Below are positions 35,967 through 44,303 of a stretch of 64,000 nt of DNA, piece after piece (positions within the stretch are counted from its first letter, which is position 1; every line of letters starts with the position of its first letter). Source of the DNA: Burkholderiales bacterium RIFCSPLOWO2_12_FULL_61_40 (lineage in GTDB: Bacteria; Pseudomonadota; Gammaproteobacteria; Burkholderiales; Burkholderiaceae_C); the NCBI GenBank assembly GCA_001770935.1, contig MESI01000123.1:1-64000 (forward strand), written 5' to 3'. The translations under genes were made by a program, and so were the position numbers. The notes below the pieces were generated by a model. That model did no database searches, was not told where the DNA came from, and saw only the letters and a program-made list of their open reading frames with translations.

Positions 35967-37142
35967 TCACGCTTTGGTGTGACGCAACTGCGGCATCAGG
36001 CTGGCCCCCAGCAGCGCCAGGCAAGCCAGGCCCACTCCCGCCATGAAAATGGCCGAGGTGATGCCCGCTGACCGCACCAAGGCCCCGGCGGCCACGCCCG
36101 AGGCGGCAGGCACCACCTGCGAGATGATGGAGTAGATGCCCATGATGCGGCCCCGCGTCGCCTCGGGCGCCTGGCCCTGAATGCCCGCAATGATGAAGCT
36201 GATCACCATGCCCCCCAGCAGACCCATGCCGCCCAGCGCGGTGGCCGACACGGCCGCACTGGTCCAGTAACCCAGGGAGGCAAACAGCAGGCTGGCGGTG
36301 ATGGTGCCGACAAAGATGGCTGCGCCATGGTGTAAGTGCTTGCCCAGCAGCAAGGCAGAAATGCCACCGGCGATCAGCGTCAGGGCCATCCAACCCAGGT
36401 AGCCGCCACGCTGCAGTTCCGTCAAACCCAGCACTTCACGCGCCAGCTTGGGCAGCAGGATTTGCATGGGTCCGGTCATGGCGTAGGCCAGAATGGCCGC
36501 CAAAATCAGCTGCACCAGCAGGGGGTTGGCGCGCACCGCCGCAAAACCTTCCAACAGCTCCCGCCGCACGCCACGGCTGGGCTGCGCACTGCCACGGGTG
36601 CGGGTCCCCAGCAGCAACAGCGAGGACGCAACAAACAGCCCCATGCCGGTGGCGAACACCGCCGGCCAACCGGCACGGCTGCGCACCAGCCCAATGACCA
36701 CCGGCGCCAGGCCAAAGCCCAGCAGCACCTGCAAATTGAAAATGATGGTGGCGGGGCGCAGTTTGTCCGGTGGCGCGATTTGCCCCAGAGTGGCCAAACG
36801 CGCCGGGCCGACGAAGGACCATGCCAGCCCGCCCAAGAAAGCGGAGAACAGGGTCCAGCCCACGCGGGAGGCATCGGTGGCGCCGGCGTCGGTCCACCAC
36901 AGGCCCGCCAGGCACAGCAAAAACAAGGCTTGCGCCGCATGGATGACCCGCGCGGGTGAGATACGGTCACACAGCACCCCGGCAAACCAGCCAAACACAA
37001 TCGAGGTGCCAAACGACAGCCCAAAACCAATGCCCGACAGCAGGTCCGAGCCCACCTTTTCCTGCAAGTACAGGATCACGGTGTAGTTGACCATGTGCCC
37101 GCCGGTGAACGCCAGCAGGCACGACAGGTAGAAGCGGGTCAT
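35967..37142 (-). CDS. MFS transporter
   Basis: A 391-residue major facilitator with 12 membrane segments. The loop motif GVLCDRISPARVIHAAQ follows segment 2, and the second half has LGKHLHHGAAIFVG. Residues RGRIMGIYSIISQVVPAASGVAAGALV lie in the last quarter, as in EntS/multidrug-like members. It overlaps the upstream propeller-protein gene by 4 nt. In operon context it may import or export the substrate handled by the PhlG-like and dehydrogenase proteins. Confidence 0.85.
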   Translation of the reverse strand: MTRFYLSCLLAFTGGHMVNYTVILYLQEKVGSDLLSGIGFGLSFGTSIVFGWFAGVLCDRISPARVIHAAQALFLLCLAGLWWTDAGATDASRVGWTLFSAFLGGLAWSFVGPARLATLGQIAPPDKLRPATIIFNLQVLLGFGLAPVVIGLVRSRAGWPAVFATGMGLFVASSLLLLGTRTRGSAQPSRGVRRELLEGFAAVRANPLLVQLILAAILAYAMTGPMQILLPKLAREVLGLTELQRGGYLGWMALTLIAGGISALLLGKHLHHGAAIFVGTITASLLFASLGYWTSAAVSATALGGMGLLGGMVISFIIAGIQGQAPEATRGRIMGIYSIISQVVPAASGVAAGALVRSAGITSAIFMAGVGLACLALLGASLMPQLRHTKA

Positions 37143-38932
37143 GGCGTGATTTCGATCAGCGTGGGCTGCGCGTCTTCAATGTGCCAGCTGGGGAACGATG
37201 CGCTGGTGACATACACCTGACCCTGGGGCGAAATTTCCACATCGCGGGTGAAGGTGACATGGCGCTGCATGGGAATCATGGTCCAGGCCTGGGTGGCAAT
37301 GTCCAGCCGGTACACCGAGTCGGAATTGGTGCCATTCACCCATACCTGGTGTTTGGCGACGTCCACATTGAGCGCATACGGTGTGTCGCTGCCTTTGGGC
37401 ACCACGGGTAAATCGAACCGGGTGAATACACCGGTTTGGGGGACATAGCGGGCAATTTGCGATTCATTGAACGCCACAATCCACAGGTTGCCGTCGCGGT
37501 CCGCACGCAGGCGCCGGGGTGCCTTGAAAGGGGTTTTGACCATGGTCACCGTGCCGGTCTCGGGGTCCACCGAGGCGATCTCGTCGGTGTGCAGCCGGGC
37601 AATCCAGGCCTTGCCGTCGGGCGTGATGTCAATGCCATAGGGCAGGGGCACGCCGGTGGAGACATGGTCCACTTTGACGTAGTTGGCCACCGAAATGCCC
37701 CAGCCCAGCAGCTTGAAGATAAAAGGGGTCAGCTTGACGGTGATGCGCTCCATCAGGCTGCGAAACGGCAGGTCGTACAAGGTGTATTTCTGCGTGGCAC
37801 GGTCAAACATGCCCACCTGGTTACTGAGCGCCAAGGTAAACCAGACCCGGTCCTTTTTGTCGAATCGCACGGTGTGCGGATAGAAGCCGCGGTCCATGGG
37901 GTGCACGCTGAAGGCCTTGGTCTCGGGGTTGAATTCAATCAGCCTGCGCTGGTACGACGGGGTGATGAAGATGTGCTGGTCTTTGGGCGACTCGGCCAGC
38001 GAGTGGATGCCTTGGTAGGTCTCGTGTTTGGGGAAGTCGTGCAAGCGTCCGGCCAGCAGCCCGCCCAGCTGGTCACCCGGTTGCGGCGGAATTTTGTAGA
38101 CGGTGTATTTGCCGCTGGCCGGGTCAATTTCGTACACCCGGTCCTGCAGGTTGTCGCCCACATACACCATGCCGTTGGAATGCAGCAGCAGGTCGTGCAT
38201 TTGCGACATGCTGTCGCCAATCGGCATCTCGCGGATGGTGGTGTTTGCCAAACCGGGTGCCCAGGGTGTGCCCTGCGGCACCAGCGCCGGGGTGGCGTGG
38301 ATTTTTTTCCAGTGCGCCTCCAGCAGGGCCGGAATCTTGCCTTGGGCTTCGGTCGACAGCCGCGAACCGTAGCGCGTCATGCGCTGGATGGTGGCGGTCC
38401 ACTCCTCGGTTGAGCGCTCCCGGCGCAGCAGGGCGCTGCCTTGCTGGTGGCAAAAATTGCACTGCAGCAGAAACTCTTTTTTCATGTCTGCATCACCAAA
38501 ATCGATGGTGGCGGCCCAGGCATTGGCCGGTTGCTGTGCGGCAAGTAGCGCGGGGTCTTTCTCTGGTGTCATGACCAAGGGTTGGCCCAAAGCGCTGGCG
38601 GGTACAACGCGGTCCTGGTAACCCGGCTTGCGCAGGCGGATTTGCCAGGAGTGGGCGGCGGCGGGGATATCGACCCGACCGGATGCATCGGTAAAACGGG
38701 CCAGCTCAAAGAACGCCTGCTGCGGCTTGCCGCTGGCGGGGTAGCCGTTGTCGGAGGTGTCCACTGCGGCGGCTTTGACCGGCTGGCGGCTCACCATCAC
38801 CGTGGCCAGCGGTTTGCCGCTGGCATCCAGAACGCTGAGGGGCACCGCCGCCGCACTAGCAGCAAAAAGAACCGCACCCAGGCCTGCAGCCAGGGCCGCG
38901 CAGTGCTGGCTAAGGGGTGTCAAAAAATGCAT
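37139..38932 (-). CDS. Secreted cytochrome c / beta-propeller fusion (streptogramin-lyase-like)
   Basis: A 597-residue exported protein with a Sec signal peptide (about 1-29). Residues 30-130 look like a carboxypeptidase-regulatory-type beta domain. Residues 145-215 hold a single haem-binding CNFCH (158-162) and helices typical of a small cytochrome c. The remainder (about 230-590) is a repeated-blade propeller like virginiamycin B lyase (Vgb)/SMP-30, with blades such as LPYGIDITPDGKAWIARLHTDEIASVDP. The start at 38932 has GAGGAGACTTGAGC upstream. It sits between SDR and MFS genes in the operon and may be a periplasmic oxidoreductase feeding electrons to the respiratory chain. This reaction is inferred. 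Confidence 0.75.
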   Translation of the reverse strand: MHFLTPLSQHCAALAAGLGAVLFAASAAAVPLSVLDASGKPLATVMVSRQPVKAAAVDTSDNGYPASGKPQQAFFELARFTDASGRVDIPAAAHSWQIRLRKPGYQDRVVPASALGQPLVMTPEKDPALLAAQQPANAWAATIDFGDADMKKEFLLQCNFCHQQGSALLRRERSTEEWTATIQRMTRYGSRLSTEAQGKIPALLEAHWKKIHATPALVPQGTPWAPGLANTTIREMPIGDSMSQMHDLLLHSNGMVYVGDNLQDRVYEIDPASGKYTVYKIPPQPGDQLGGLLAGRLHDFPKHETYQGIHSLAESPKDQHIFITPSYQRRLIEFNPETKAFSVHPMDRGFYPHTVRFDKKDRVWFTLALSNQVGMFDRATQKYTLYDLPFRSLMERITVKLTPFIFKLLGWGISVANYVKVDHVSTGVPLPYGIDITPDGKAWIARLHTDEIASVDPETGTVTMVKTPFKAPRRLRADRDGNLWIVAFNESQIARYVPQTGVFTRFDLPVVPKGSDTPYALNVDVAKHQVWVNGTNSDSVYRLDIATQAWTMIPMQRHVTFTRDVEISPQGQVYVTSASFPSWHIEDAQPTLIEITP

Positions 38933-38945
38933 GCTCAAGTCTCCT

Positions 38946-39764
38946 CTAACGGGTTTGAAATTCGGCGCTGACACGGCGCTTCATGGTGCGGGCGTAAACA
39001 CCGGGCATCAGCTTGTTGACCCACCACGCCAGGCGCGAAGTGCGGTCGGGCAGCAACAGGTTTTGGCCGCGTGTTATCGCGTCAAAAATGCGCTGCGCAA
39101 TGTCTTCGGGGCTGGACTCGCCACCGGTCGTGATCCGTGCGCCACCCGGCGCACCCCCTTGGCCGCCCAGCGCGGCGCCGCCGATGCCGGTGGCGATGAA
39201 GGAGGGGCAAATCAGGGTCACGCCAACGCCCTGGTCCTGCACCTCTGTGCGCAACGTGTCAAAAAATCCGTGCAACGCGTGTTTGCTGGCGCAGTAGCCG
39301 GTACGCCCCAGCAGCGGCGCATAGCCCGCCACGCTGGAGATGGCCGCCACCATGCCACGGCTGGCAAGCAGCGGGGGCAGGGCGGCATGGGTCATGTGCA
39401 GGGCGCCAAAGAAATTCACTTCCATCACCCGGCGAATGACGGCAGGGTCGGTGTCTTGCAGCAGGCTGCGGTGCGAGATACCGGCGTTGTTGATCAGAGC
39501 ATCCAGCGTGCCAAAGTGCGCCACGGTTTTGCCCACCGCCAACCGGCACGCGGCGGGCTGGGTGATGTCGCCAGCCTCTGCGCCCCCGATGGCCAAGGTG
39601 CCCGTCGGCAGCGTGGCCACCAATTCGCCGAGTCTGGCCTGGTCCCGGTCCATCGCCGCGATGCGCGCGCCAGCCGCGGCGTAACGGCGGCACAGTGCCG
39701 CACCCAAGCCACCGGCCGCGCCGGTGACCAACACCACTTTGCCAGACCAGTTGCTGCGCTTCAT
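38946..39764 (-). CDS. SDR family NAD(P)-dependent oxidoreductase
   Basis: A 272-residue classical short-chain dehydrogenase. The cofactor motif is TGAAGGLG, followed by NNAG (INNAGISHRS), catalytic Ser in ISSVAGYAP and YCASKHAL (Y-x-x-x-K). The C-terminal extension (LLLPDRTSRLAWWVNKLMPGVYARTMKRR) resembles the membrane-associated tail of lipid- or steroid-oriented SDRs. It overlaps the upstream epimerase gene by 4 nt. Confidence 0.9.
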   Translation of the reverse strand: MKRSNWSGKVVLVTGAAGGLGAALCRRYAAAGARIAAMDRDQARLGELVATLPTGTLAIGGAEAGDITQPAACRLAVGKTVAHFGTLDALINNAGISHRSLLQDTDPAVIRRVMEVNFFGALHMTHAALPPLLASRGMVAAISSVAGYAPLLGRTGYCASKHALHGFFDTLRTEVQDQGVGVTLICPSFIATGIGGAALGGQGGAPGGARITTGGESSPEDIAQRIFDAITRGQNLLLPDRTSRLAWWVNKLMPGVYARTMKRRVSAEFQTR

Positions 39765-40726
39765 GGCTGGGCGTGTGGTTGGGATTGGCGGGACTGCCGG
39801 TACAACTCAAACACCTGTGCCGAGTTGAGCTTGGGCACATAGCCAAACTCTTTCTTGAGCCGGGTGTTGAGCAGCACCGGGCGGTAGCGTAAAAAGTCGA
39901 TCTGCTCGGGGCCGTATTGCGTGAGGTGCAGTTTTTTCAACAGCCACAGTCCCGCCTGCACCACGCTGGCGGGCAGCACACGGCAGTCTTTGCCCAGCCG
40001 CTGGGCGATTTCAAAAATGGTCAATTTGCCGTCGCCCGCCACGTTGAAAATGCCGGTCCTGGCCGAGTCGATGCCGTGCACGATGGCGCCGATCACGTCC
40101 TGGTCGTGGATGAAGACGAAGGGGCTGTCCGAGCCGGCAATGGCGATCAGCTTGGGTTTCTCAAACAGGTCGGTGATCTGGTTCCTGACCGTGGCGCCCA
40201 GAATGGTGCCGATGCGAAAAACAATTTGCTCCAGCTGCGGGTGGCTGTGGCGGTACTCCAGCAGCATTTCCTCCACCAGCCGCTTGTGGCAGGAGTAGGC
40301 AAACACCTTGTTGCCGCGAATGGCATCGGATTCCACCAGCCACTCCGGGCTGTCGGCGTAATAGCCATAGGCGGCACCCGACGAGGAGACGATGATGCGT
40401 TTGACGCCATGCTTCACACAGGCCTGCAACAGGTTGCGCGTGCCGTTCACATCCACGTCGTATTCGAAGGCGCGGTTGCTGTTCTTCCCCGGTGTGACGA
40501 TGGAGGCCAGATGCACCACCACCTCGGGGGCGTTGCGGGCCACGATGGCGTCCACTTCGGGGGCGCGGATATCGGCCACCGCATAGACCACACCGGGAAT
40601 GCGGGTGCTGGGTTCACGCACATCCAGGGCAACGACCAGCAGATCGGGGCGTTTCGACAAAGCGGCCACGGTTTGGCTGCCCAGGTAGCCGGAGCTGCCG
40701 GTGACGAGAATTGTTTTGCGGCGCAT
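39761..40726 (-). CDS. NAD-dependent epimerase/dehydratase family protein
   Basis: A 321-residue extended SDR. The Rossmann motif TGSSGYLGSQ starts the protein and the active site has SSSGAAYGYYADSPEWLVESD with YSCHKRLVEEML (Y-x-x-x-K equivalent at C-H-K). Start at 40726 is chosen because the motif begins directly after it. It lies 5 nt after the symporter stop. Substrate unknown; sterol-, lipid- or sugar-linked substrates occur in this family. Confidence 0.85.
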   Translation of the reverse strand: MRRKTILVTGSSGYLGSQTVAALSKRPDLLVVALDVREPSTRIPGVVYAVADIRAPEVDAIVARNAPEVVVHLASIVTPGKNSNRAFEYDVDVNGTRNLLQACVKHGVKRIIVSSSGAAYGYYADSPEWLVESDAIRGNKVFAYSCHKRLVEEMLLEYRHSHPQLEQIVFRIGTILGATVRNQITDLFEKPKLIAIAGSDSPFVFIHDQDVIGAIVHGIDSARTGIFNVAGDGKLTIFEIAQRLGKDCRVLPASVVQAGLWLLKKLHLTQYGPEQIDFLRYRPVLLNTRLKKEFGYVPKLNSAQVFELYRQSRQSQPHAQP

Positions 40727-40731
40727 AGGTT

Positions 40732-41667
40732 TTACTTGGCGATGGAAGAAGAAGCGGCGGCGCGCGAGGCAGCTGGGTCGCGTTTGCTCCAGAACGTGGC
40801 CAGCGCCAGCCCCGAAACAATGTGCCAGATGCCCCACCAGGCGGTGATGATGGCCATGCCACCCAGCCCGTTGAACAGGTTGAAAATCAGGATCAGGCCC
40901 AGGCCCGAGTTCTGGATGCCCATCTCAAACGTGACGGCACGGCGGTCCCGTTCGCTCAAGCCCAGCAGCGTGGACAGTGAAAAACCGGTCACCAGCGCCA
41001 GGCCGTTGTGGATGAACACCACCACCACCACAAACTGGATGTACTCCATGAACTGCCGGAAGTTGGCCGCCAGCGCGCCCACCACAAACAGCGAAAACAC
41101 CACCATCGAAAAGCGCTTCATCGGCTTTTCGGCGCGGGCCGCAAATTTGGGGAACTGGTGTGACACCCACATGCCCAGCACCAGCGGCAGGCCCAGCAAA
41201 ATCACGATGTCCTTGAGCATCACCCACGGGTCCAGCGAGATGGTGCGCATCAGGTCATGGGTGACAGGGTGCAGGTTGCCCCAGAAGTTGAAGTTCAAGG
41301 GCGTCATGACAATCGCCAGGGCGGTCGAAACCGCGCTGGCGCTCACACTCAGCGCCGCATTGCCGCGGGACAGGTGCGTCAGAAAGTTGGACAGATGGCC
41401 CGCCGGGCAGGACGACACCAGAATCATGCCCAAGGCAATGCTGGGCATCGGATTGATGATCCAGATCAGCACGTAGGTCATGGCCGGAAAAATAAGGTGG
41501 TGGCCCACCGTGGCCAGCACCAGCCCCTTGGGGGACTTGAGCGCCAGGCGGAAGTCCGCCACCTTCAGGTCCAGCGCAATGCCGAACATCACCAGTCCGA
41601 GGATGGCGTTGAGCGCGGCAAGGGCGGCCGGGTTGAAATGCAGTTGTACCTGGTCGATGGGTAGCAT
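40732..41667 (-). CDS. Bile acid:sodium symporter (BASS) family transporter
   Basis: A 311-residue transporter with 9-10 membrane segments. The cross-over motif ILVSSCPAGHLSNFLTHLSRGNAALS and the C-terminal FEMGIQNSGLGLILIF are the two sodium/substrate-site motifs of the BASS family. The ATG at 41667 has GGAG at 7 nt. It is the first gene of the seven-gene operon and divergent from an AraC regulator. Typical substrates are organic anions such as bile acids, keto acids or sulfated steroids; here unknown. Confidence 0.87.
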   Translation of the reverse strand: MLPIDQVQLHFNPAALAALNAILGLVMFGIALDLKVADFRLALKSPKGLVLATVGHHLIFPAMTYVLIWIINPMPSIALGMILVSSCPAGHLSNFLTHLSRGNAALSVSASAVSTALAIVMTPLNFNFWGNLHPVTHDLMRTISLDPWVMLKDIVILLGLPLVLGMWVSHQFPKFAARAEKPMKRFSMVVFSLFVVGALAANFRQFMEYIQFVVVVVFIHNGLALVTGFSLSTLLGLSERDRRAVTFEMGIQNSGLGLILIFNLFNGLGGMAIITAWWGIWHIVSGLALATFWSKRDPAASRAAASSSIAK

Positions 41668-41781
41668 GTCTGTCTCCTCATTTTTATAGGTGTCCTTTGG
41701 ATGGACCCTTGGGTAAGACCTGATCGTAGGCCCTTGCCTTGAATTCGCAGTTGTCCCAGAATCCATCTTTTTTGCCAATTC

Positions 41782-41795
41782 GCGCCAATCGGCGC
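41782..41795. promoter_or_regulatory. Candidate AraC site upstream of the BASS operon
   Basis: GCGCC-AATC-GGCGC is a perfect dyad and overlaps two direct GCCAATCG-like elements at 41774-41791. It lies 13 nt before the AraC gene start, in the 141-nt divergent gap. Direct repeats suit an AraC-family activator. Confidence 0.45.
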
Positions 41796-41808
41796 AAAGG
41801 ATGCCGCC

Positions 41809-42825
41809 GTGGAGCAAACAAGCAGTGTGGGTGCGGGCTATGTGTCGGGCTTGATGGATGTTGCGGCCCGTGCCGGTGTGGGCCGCGATGCGCTGCTCAG
41901 CCACGCCGGGCTGCCGGGTCAGGAAGAGAGCCAGGCCCGCATGCCCATGGCCGATGTGATCCGGCTGTTCCAGTCGGCAGTGGCGCTGACCCAACGCCCG
42001 GACCTGGGGCTGGAGTTTGCCCGCCATGTGCGCCCCGGCACCTTCCATGTGCTGGGTTATGCACTGATGACCTGCAAAACGCTGGGCGAGGCGATTGCGC
42101 TGGTGCCGCACTACCGCCGCCTGGTGTTTGACATCGGCTACAGCGAGATGCGTTTTGTGCGCCAGGACGAAGAGGCGCGGCTGGGCTGGCACGTGGTCTC
42201 CCAGGCCTTGCCTTATTGCAACAGTCTGGCCGAGTCACTGATCGCAAGCTGGTACCAGTTTGGCCGCTGGATGGCCGGTGTGGAGCTGCCGCTCAAAGAG
42301 GTGTTGTTCGCACATGCGGCCCCTGCGGACACGCGCGCCTATGCCGCGTTTTTCGAATGCCCGGTGCGGTTTGGTGCGGGCGAAAACACCCTGGTGTTTT
42401 CCCAATCTTTGTTGGACATGCCCTTGTTGCAGGCCGACGAGACTTTGCACCTGGCCATGCGCGAGCAGGCCCAGGCCGCGATGGAGAAAGCCTTCAGCGA
42501 AACCGATCTGGCGCACCGCCTGCGCCAGGCGCTGATTCCGTTGATGCCCAAATGCGAGGCCACGCTGGAGAAGGCGTCGGCTGTGCTGCACATGGCTCCC
42601 CGCTCCCTGCAGCGCCGTCTGGGCGAGGTAGACCTCAGGTTTCAGGGGGTGCTGGATGCGGTGCGCAAGGACATGGCCGTGATCTATCTGCGTGATCCGG
42701 GCCTGAGTATTTTGGACGTGGCCTTGTTGCTGGGGTATGCCGAGCAGAGTTCCTTTACCCGGGCTTTTCGCGTCTGGTTTGCCTGCAGTCCGTCGGCATG
42801 GCGCCGCGCGCCGCCTCAGCGCTGA
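41809..42825 (+). CDS. AraC family regulator (Arabinose_bd type)
   Basis: A 338-residue regulator with a GTG start (41809) preceded by AAAGGA at good spacing. The N-terminal 200 residues resemble the ligand domain of the OruR/ArgR-type AraC group (RPDLGLEFARHVRPGTFHVLGYALMTCKTLGEAI). The C-terminal HTH region includes DVALLLGYAEQSSFTRAFRVWFACSPSAWRR. It is divergent from the BASS symporter operon and most likely its activator. Relatives often respond to hydrophobic acids. Confidence 0.88.
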   Translation: MEQTSSVGAGYVSGLMDVAARAGVGRDALLSHAGLPGQEESQARMPMADVIRLFQSAVALTQRPDLGLEFARHVRPGTFHVLGYALMTCKTLGEAIALVPHYRRLVFDIGYSEMRFVRQDEEARLGWHVVSQALPYCNSLAESLIASWYQFGRWMAGVELPLKEVLFAHAAPADTRAYAAFFECPVRFGAGENTLVFSQSLLDMPLLQADETLHLAMREQAQAAMEKAFSETDLAHRLRQALIPLMPKCEATLEKASAVLHMAPRSLQRRLGEVDLRFQGVLDAVRKDMAVIYLRDPGLSILDVALLLGYAEQSSFTRAFRVWFACSPSAWRRAPPQR

Positions 42826-43475
42826 CGCAAGGGCTGCAGCAACACCACCAGGGCACCCGCGCCGCCCTGCGCACGCGGCGCTTGCACAAAGGCCAGCACC
42901 TCGGACTTTTGCACCAGCCAGCGGTGCACCTTGTCTTTGAGCACCGGTGTCTTGCTGGGCGAGCCCAGGCCTTTGCCGTGCACCACCCGCACGCAGCGTA
43001 TGCCTTGTTGGTGCGACTCGCGGATGAAGCCGCCCAGGGCTTCGCGCGCCTCGTCGCTGCGCAGACCGTGCAGGTCCACCTGGCGCTGGATGGACCATTC
43101 ACCCCGGCGCAGCCTGCGCGCCACATCCATGCCGACACCGGGGCGGCGAAAGCTCAGGTGTTCATCGGTGTCCAGCAGGGTGCTGACATCCACTTCGTCA
43201 CTCAGGGCCTCGCGCAAGGCGGCTTCTTCGTCCAGCAGGCGCTGCATGGGCTCGGGCTCGGGTGGTGTGGGTTTGAGGTCGGCGGTGGGGGCGTGGCGCA
43301 AGCGGGTGACGGCTCCGGCAGCCATCTGGAACAGGTTGTGCTGGGCTGCCAGACGCTTGGCCTCCAGGGCGCGTGTGGCCACCATCAGCGCTTCGCGCTG
43401 TGCGCGTGCCCGCATTTCCTGCTGCACCAGTTTCAGGTCGGCCAGGCAACGCAGGCGCAAGGGCTGGGAGGTCAT
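42816..43475 (-). CDS. Smr domain protein
   Basis: A 219-residue protein with a long charged N-terminal helix region and a C-terminal Smr (small MutS-related) domain. The motifs [16 protein letters not shown] and [11 protein letters not shown] are those of endonuclease-type Smr domains. It overlaps radC by 4 nt on the same strand and the AraC 3' end by 10 nt. Nucleic-acid nicking activity is known for the family; the role here is unproven. Confidence 0.88.
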   Translation of the reverse strand: MTSQPLRLRCLADLKLVQQEMRARAQREALMVATRALEAKRLAAQHNLFQMAAGAVTRLRHAPTADLKPTPPEPEPMQRLLDEEAALREALSDEVDVSTLLDTDEHLSFRRPGVGMDVARRLRRGEWSIQRQVDLHGLRSDEAREALGGFIRESHQQGIRCVRVVHGKGLGSPSKTPVLKDKVHRWLVQKSEVLAFVQAPRAQGGAGALVVLLQPLRQR

Positions 43476-44188
43476 ATCAGGCCTGTTTCCGCCATGGACA
43501 GGGCCTGCCCCTGGCCGACGATGACATGGTCCAGCACCCGCACGTCCACCAGGGCCAAGGCGGCCTTGAGGGTCTGGGTCAGCGCTTCGTCAGCGCGCGA
43601 GGGCTGCACCGTGCCGCTGGGGTGGTTGTGCGCCAGCACCACTGCGCTGGCCTGGTGGTGCAGCGCCTTGATGACCACCTCACGGGGGTAGACCGAGGTT
43701 TGCGTCAAGGTGCCGTGAAACAACTCTTCCATGGCCAGCAGCCTGTTTTGCACGTCCAGAAACAGCACCGCAAACACCTCGTGGCTGCGGGCCGCCAGGT
43801 GCAGTTGCAGGTAGTGCTTGACGGCGTTGGGGTCGGCAAACACGGTGCGTTCCTGCAATTGCTGGGCCATGGCGCGGCGCGCCAACTCCAGCACCGCCAC
43901 GATTTCGGCCCGTTTGGCCGGGCCCAGGCCTTTGATGCGCTTGAGGTCATCGGCGGTGGCGTGCAGCAGGCCGGCAAGGCCATCGAATCCATCGGTGTCA
44001 CTTTCGGTTTTTTTGAGCTCCAGCAGTTCGCGCGCCATGTGCAGAACGCCCTTGCCGTGGATGCCGGTGCGCAGCAGAACGGCCAGCAGCTCCACGTCGC
44101 TGAGGGCGCCAGGGCCACGCGCCAGCAGCTTTTCGCGCGGACGGGCGTCGGGGGGCAGGTCTTTGAGGGGCATGGGCGCGGTACACAT
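43472..44188 (-). CDS. radC: RadC family JAB-domain protein
   Basis: A 238-residue RadC-like protein. An N-terminal UPF0758 HhH part ([28 protein letters not shown], and [24 protein letters not shown]) precedes the MPN/JAB domain with the metal motif [15 protein letters not shown]. Start codons at 44188 and 44173 are both plausible; neither has a strong ribosome site. It is co-transcribed with the Smr gene. Despite the name, a direct DNA-repair role is doubtful for the family. Confidence 0.88.
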   Translation of the reverse strand: MCTAPMPLKDLPPDARPREKLLARGPGALSDVELLAVLLRTGIHGKGVLHMARELLELKKTESDTDGFDGLAGLLHATADDLKRIKGLGPAKRAEIVAVLELARRAMAQQLQERTVFADPNAVKHYLQLHLAARSHEVFAVLFLDVQNRLLAMEELFHGTLTQTSVYPREVVIKALHHQASAVVLAHNHPSGTVQPSRADEALTQTLKAALALVDVRVLDHVIVGQGQALSMAETGLI

Positions 44189-44303
44189 CAAATCATTGAA
44201 CTTTGTCAAAGTTAACACATCGATGGCTTGCTGTTTTTAACAGCAGCGGGTGGTGGCGTCTTGACAATGGGAGTGGCCTGAATACCTTTTAGACAGGATT
44301 GAT

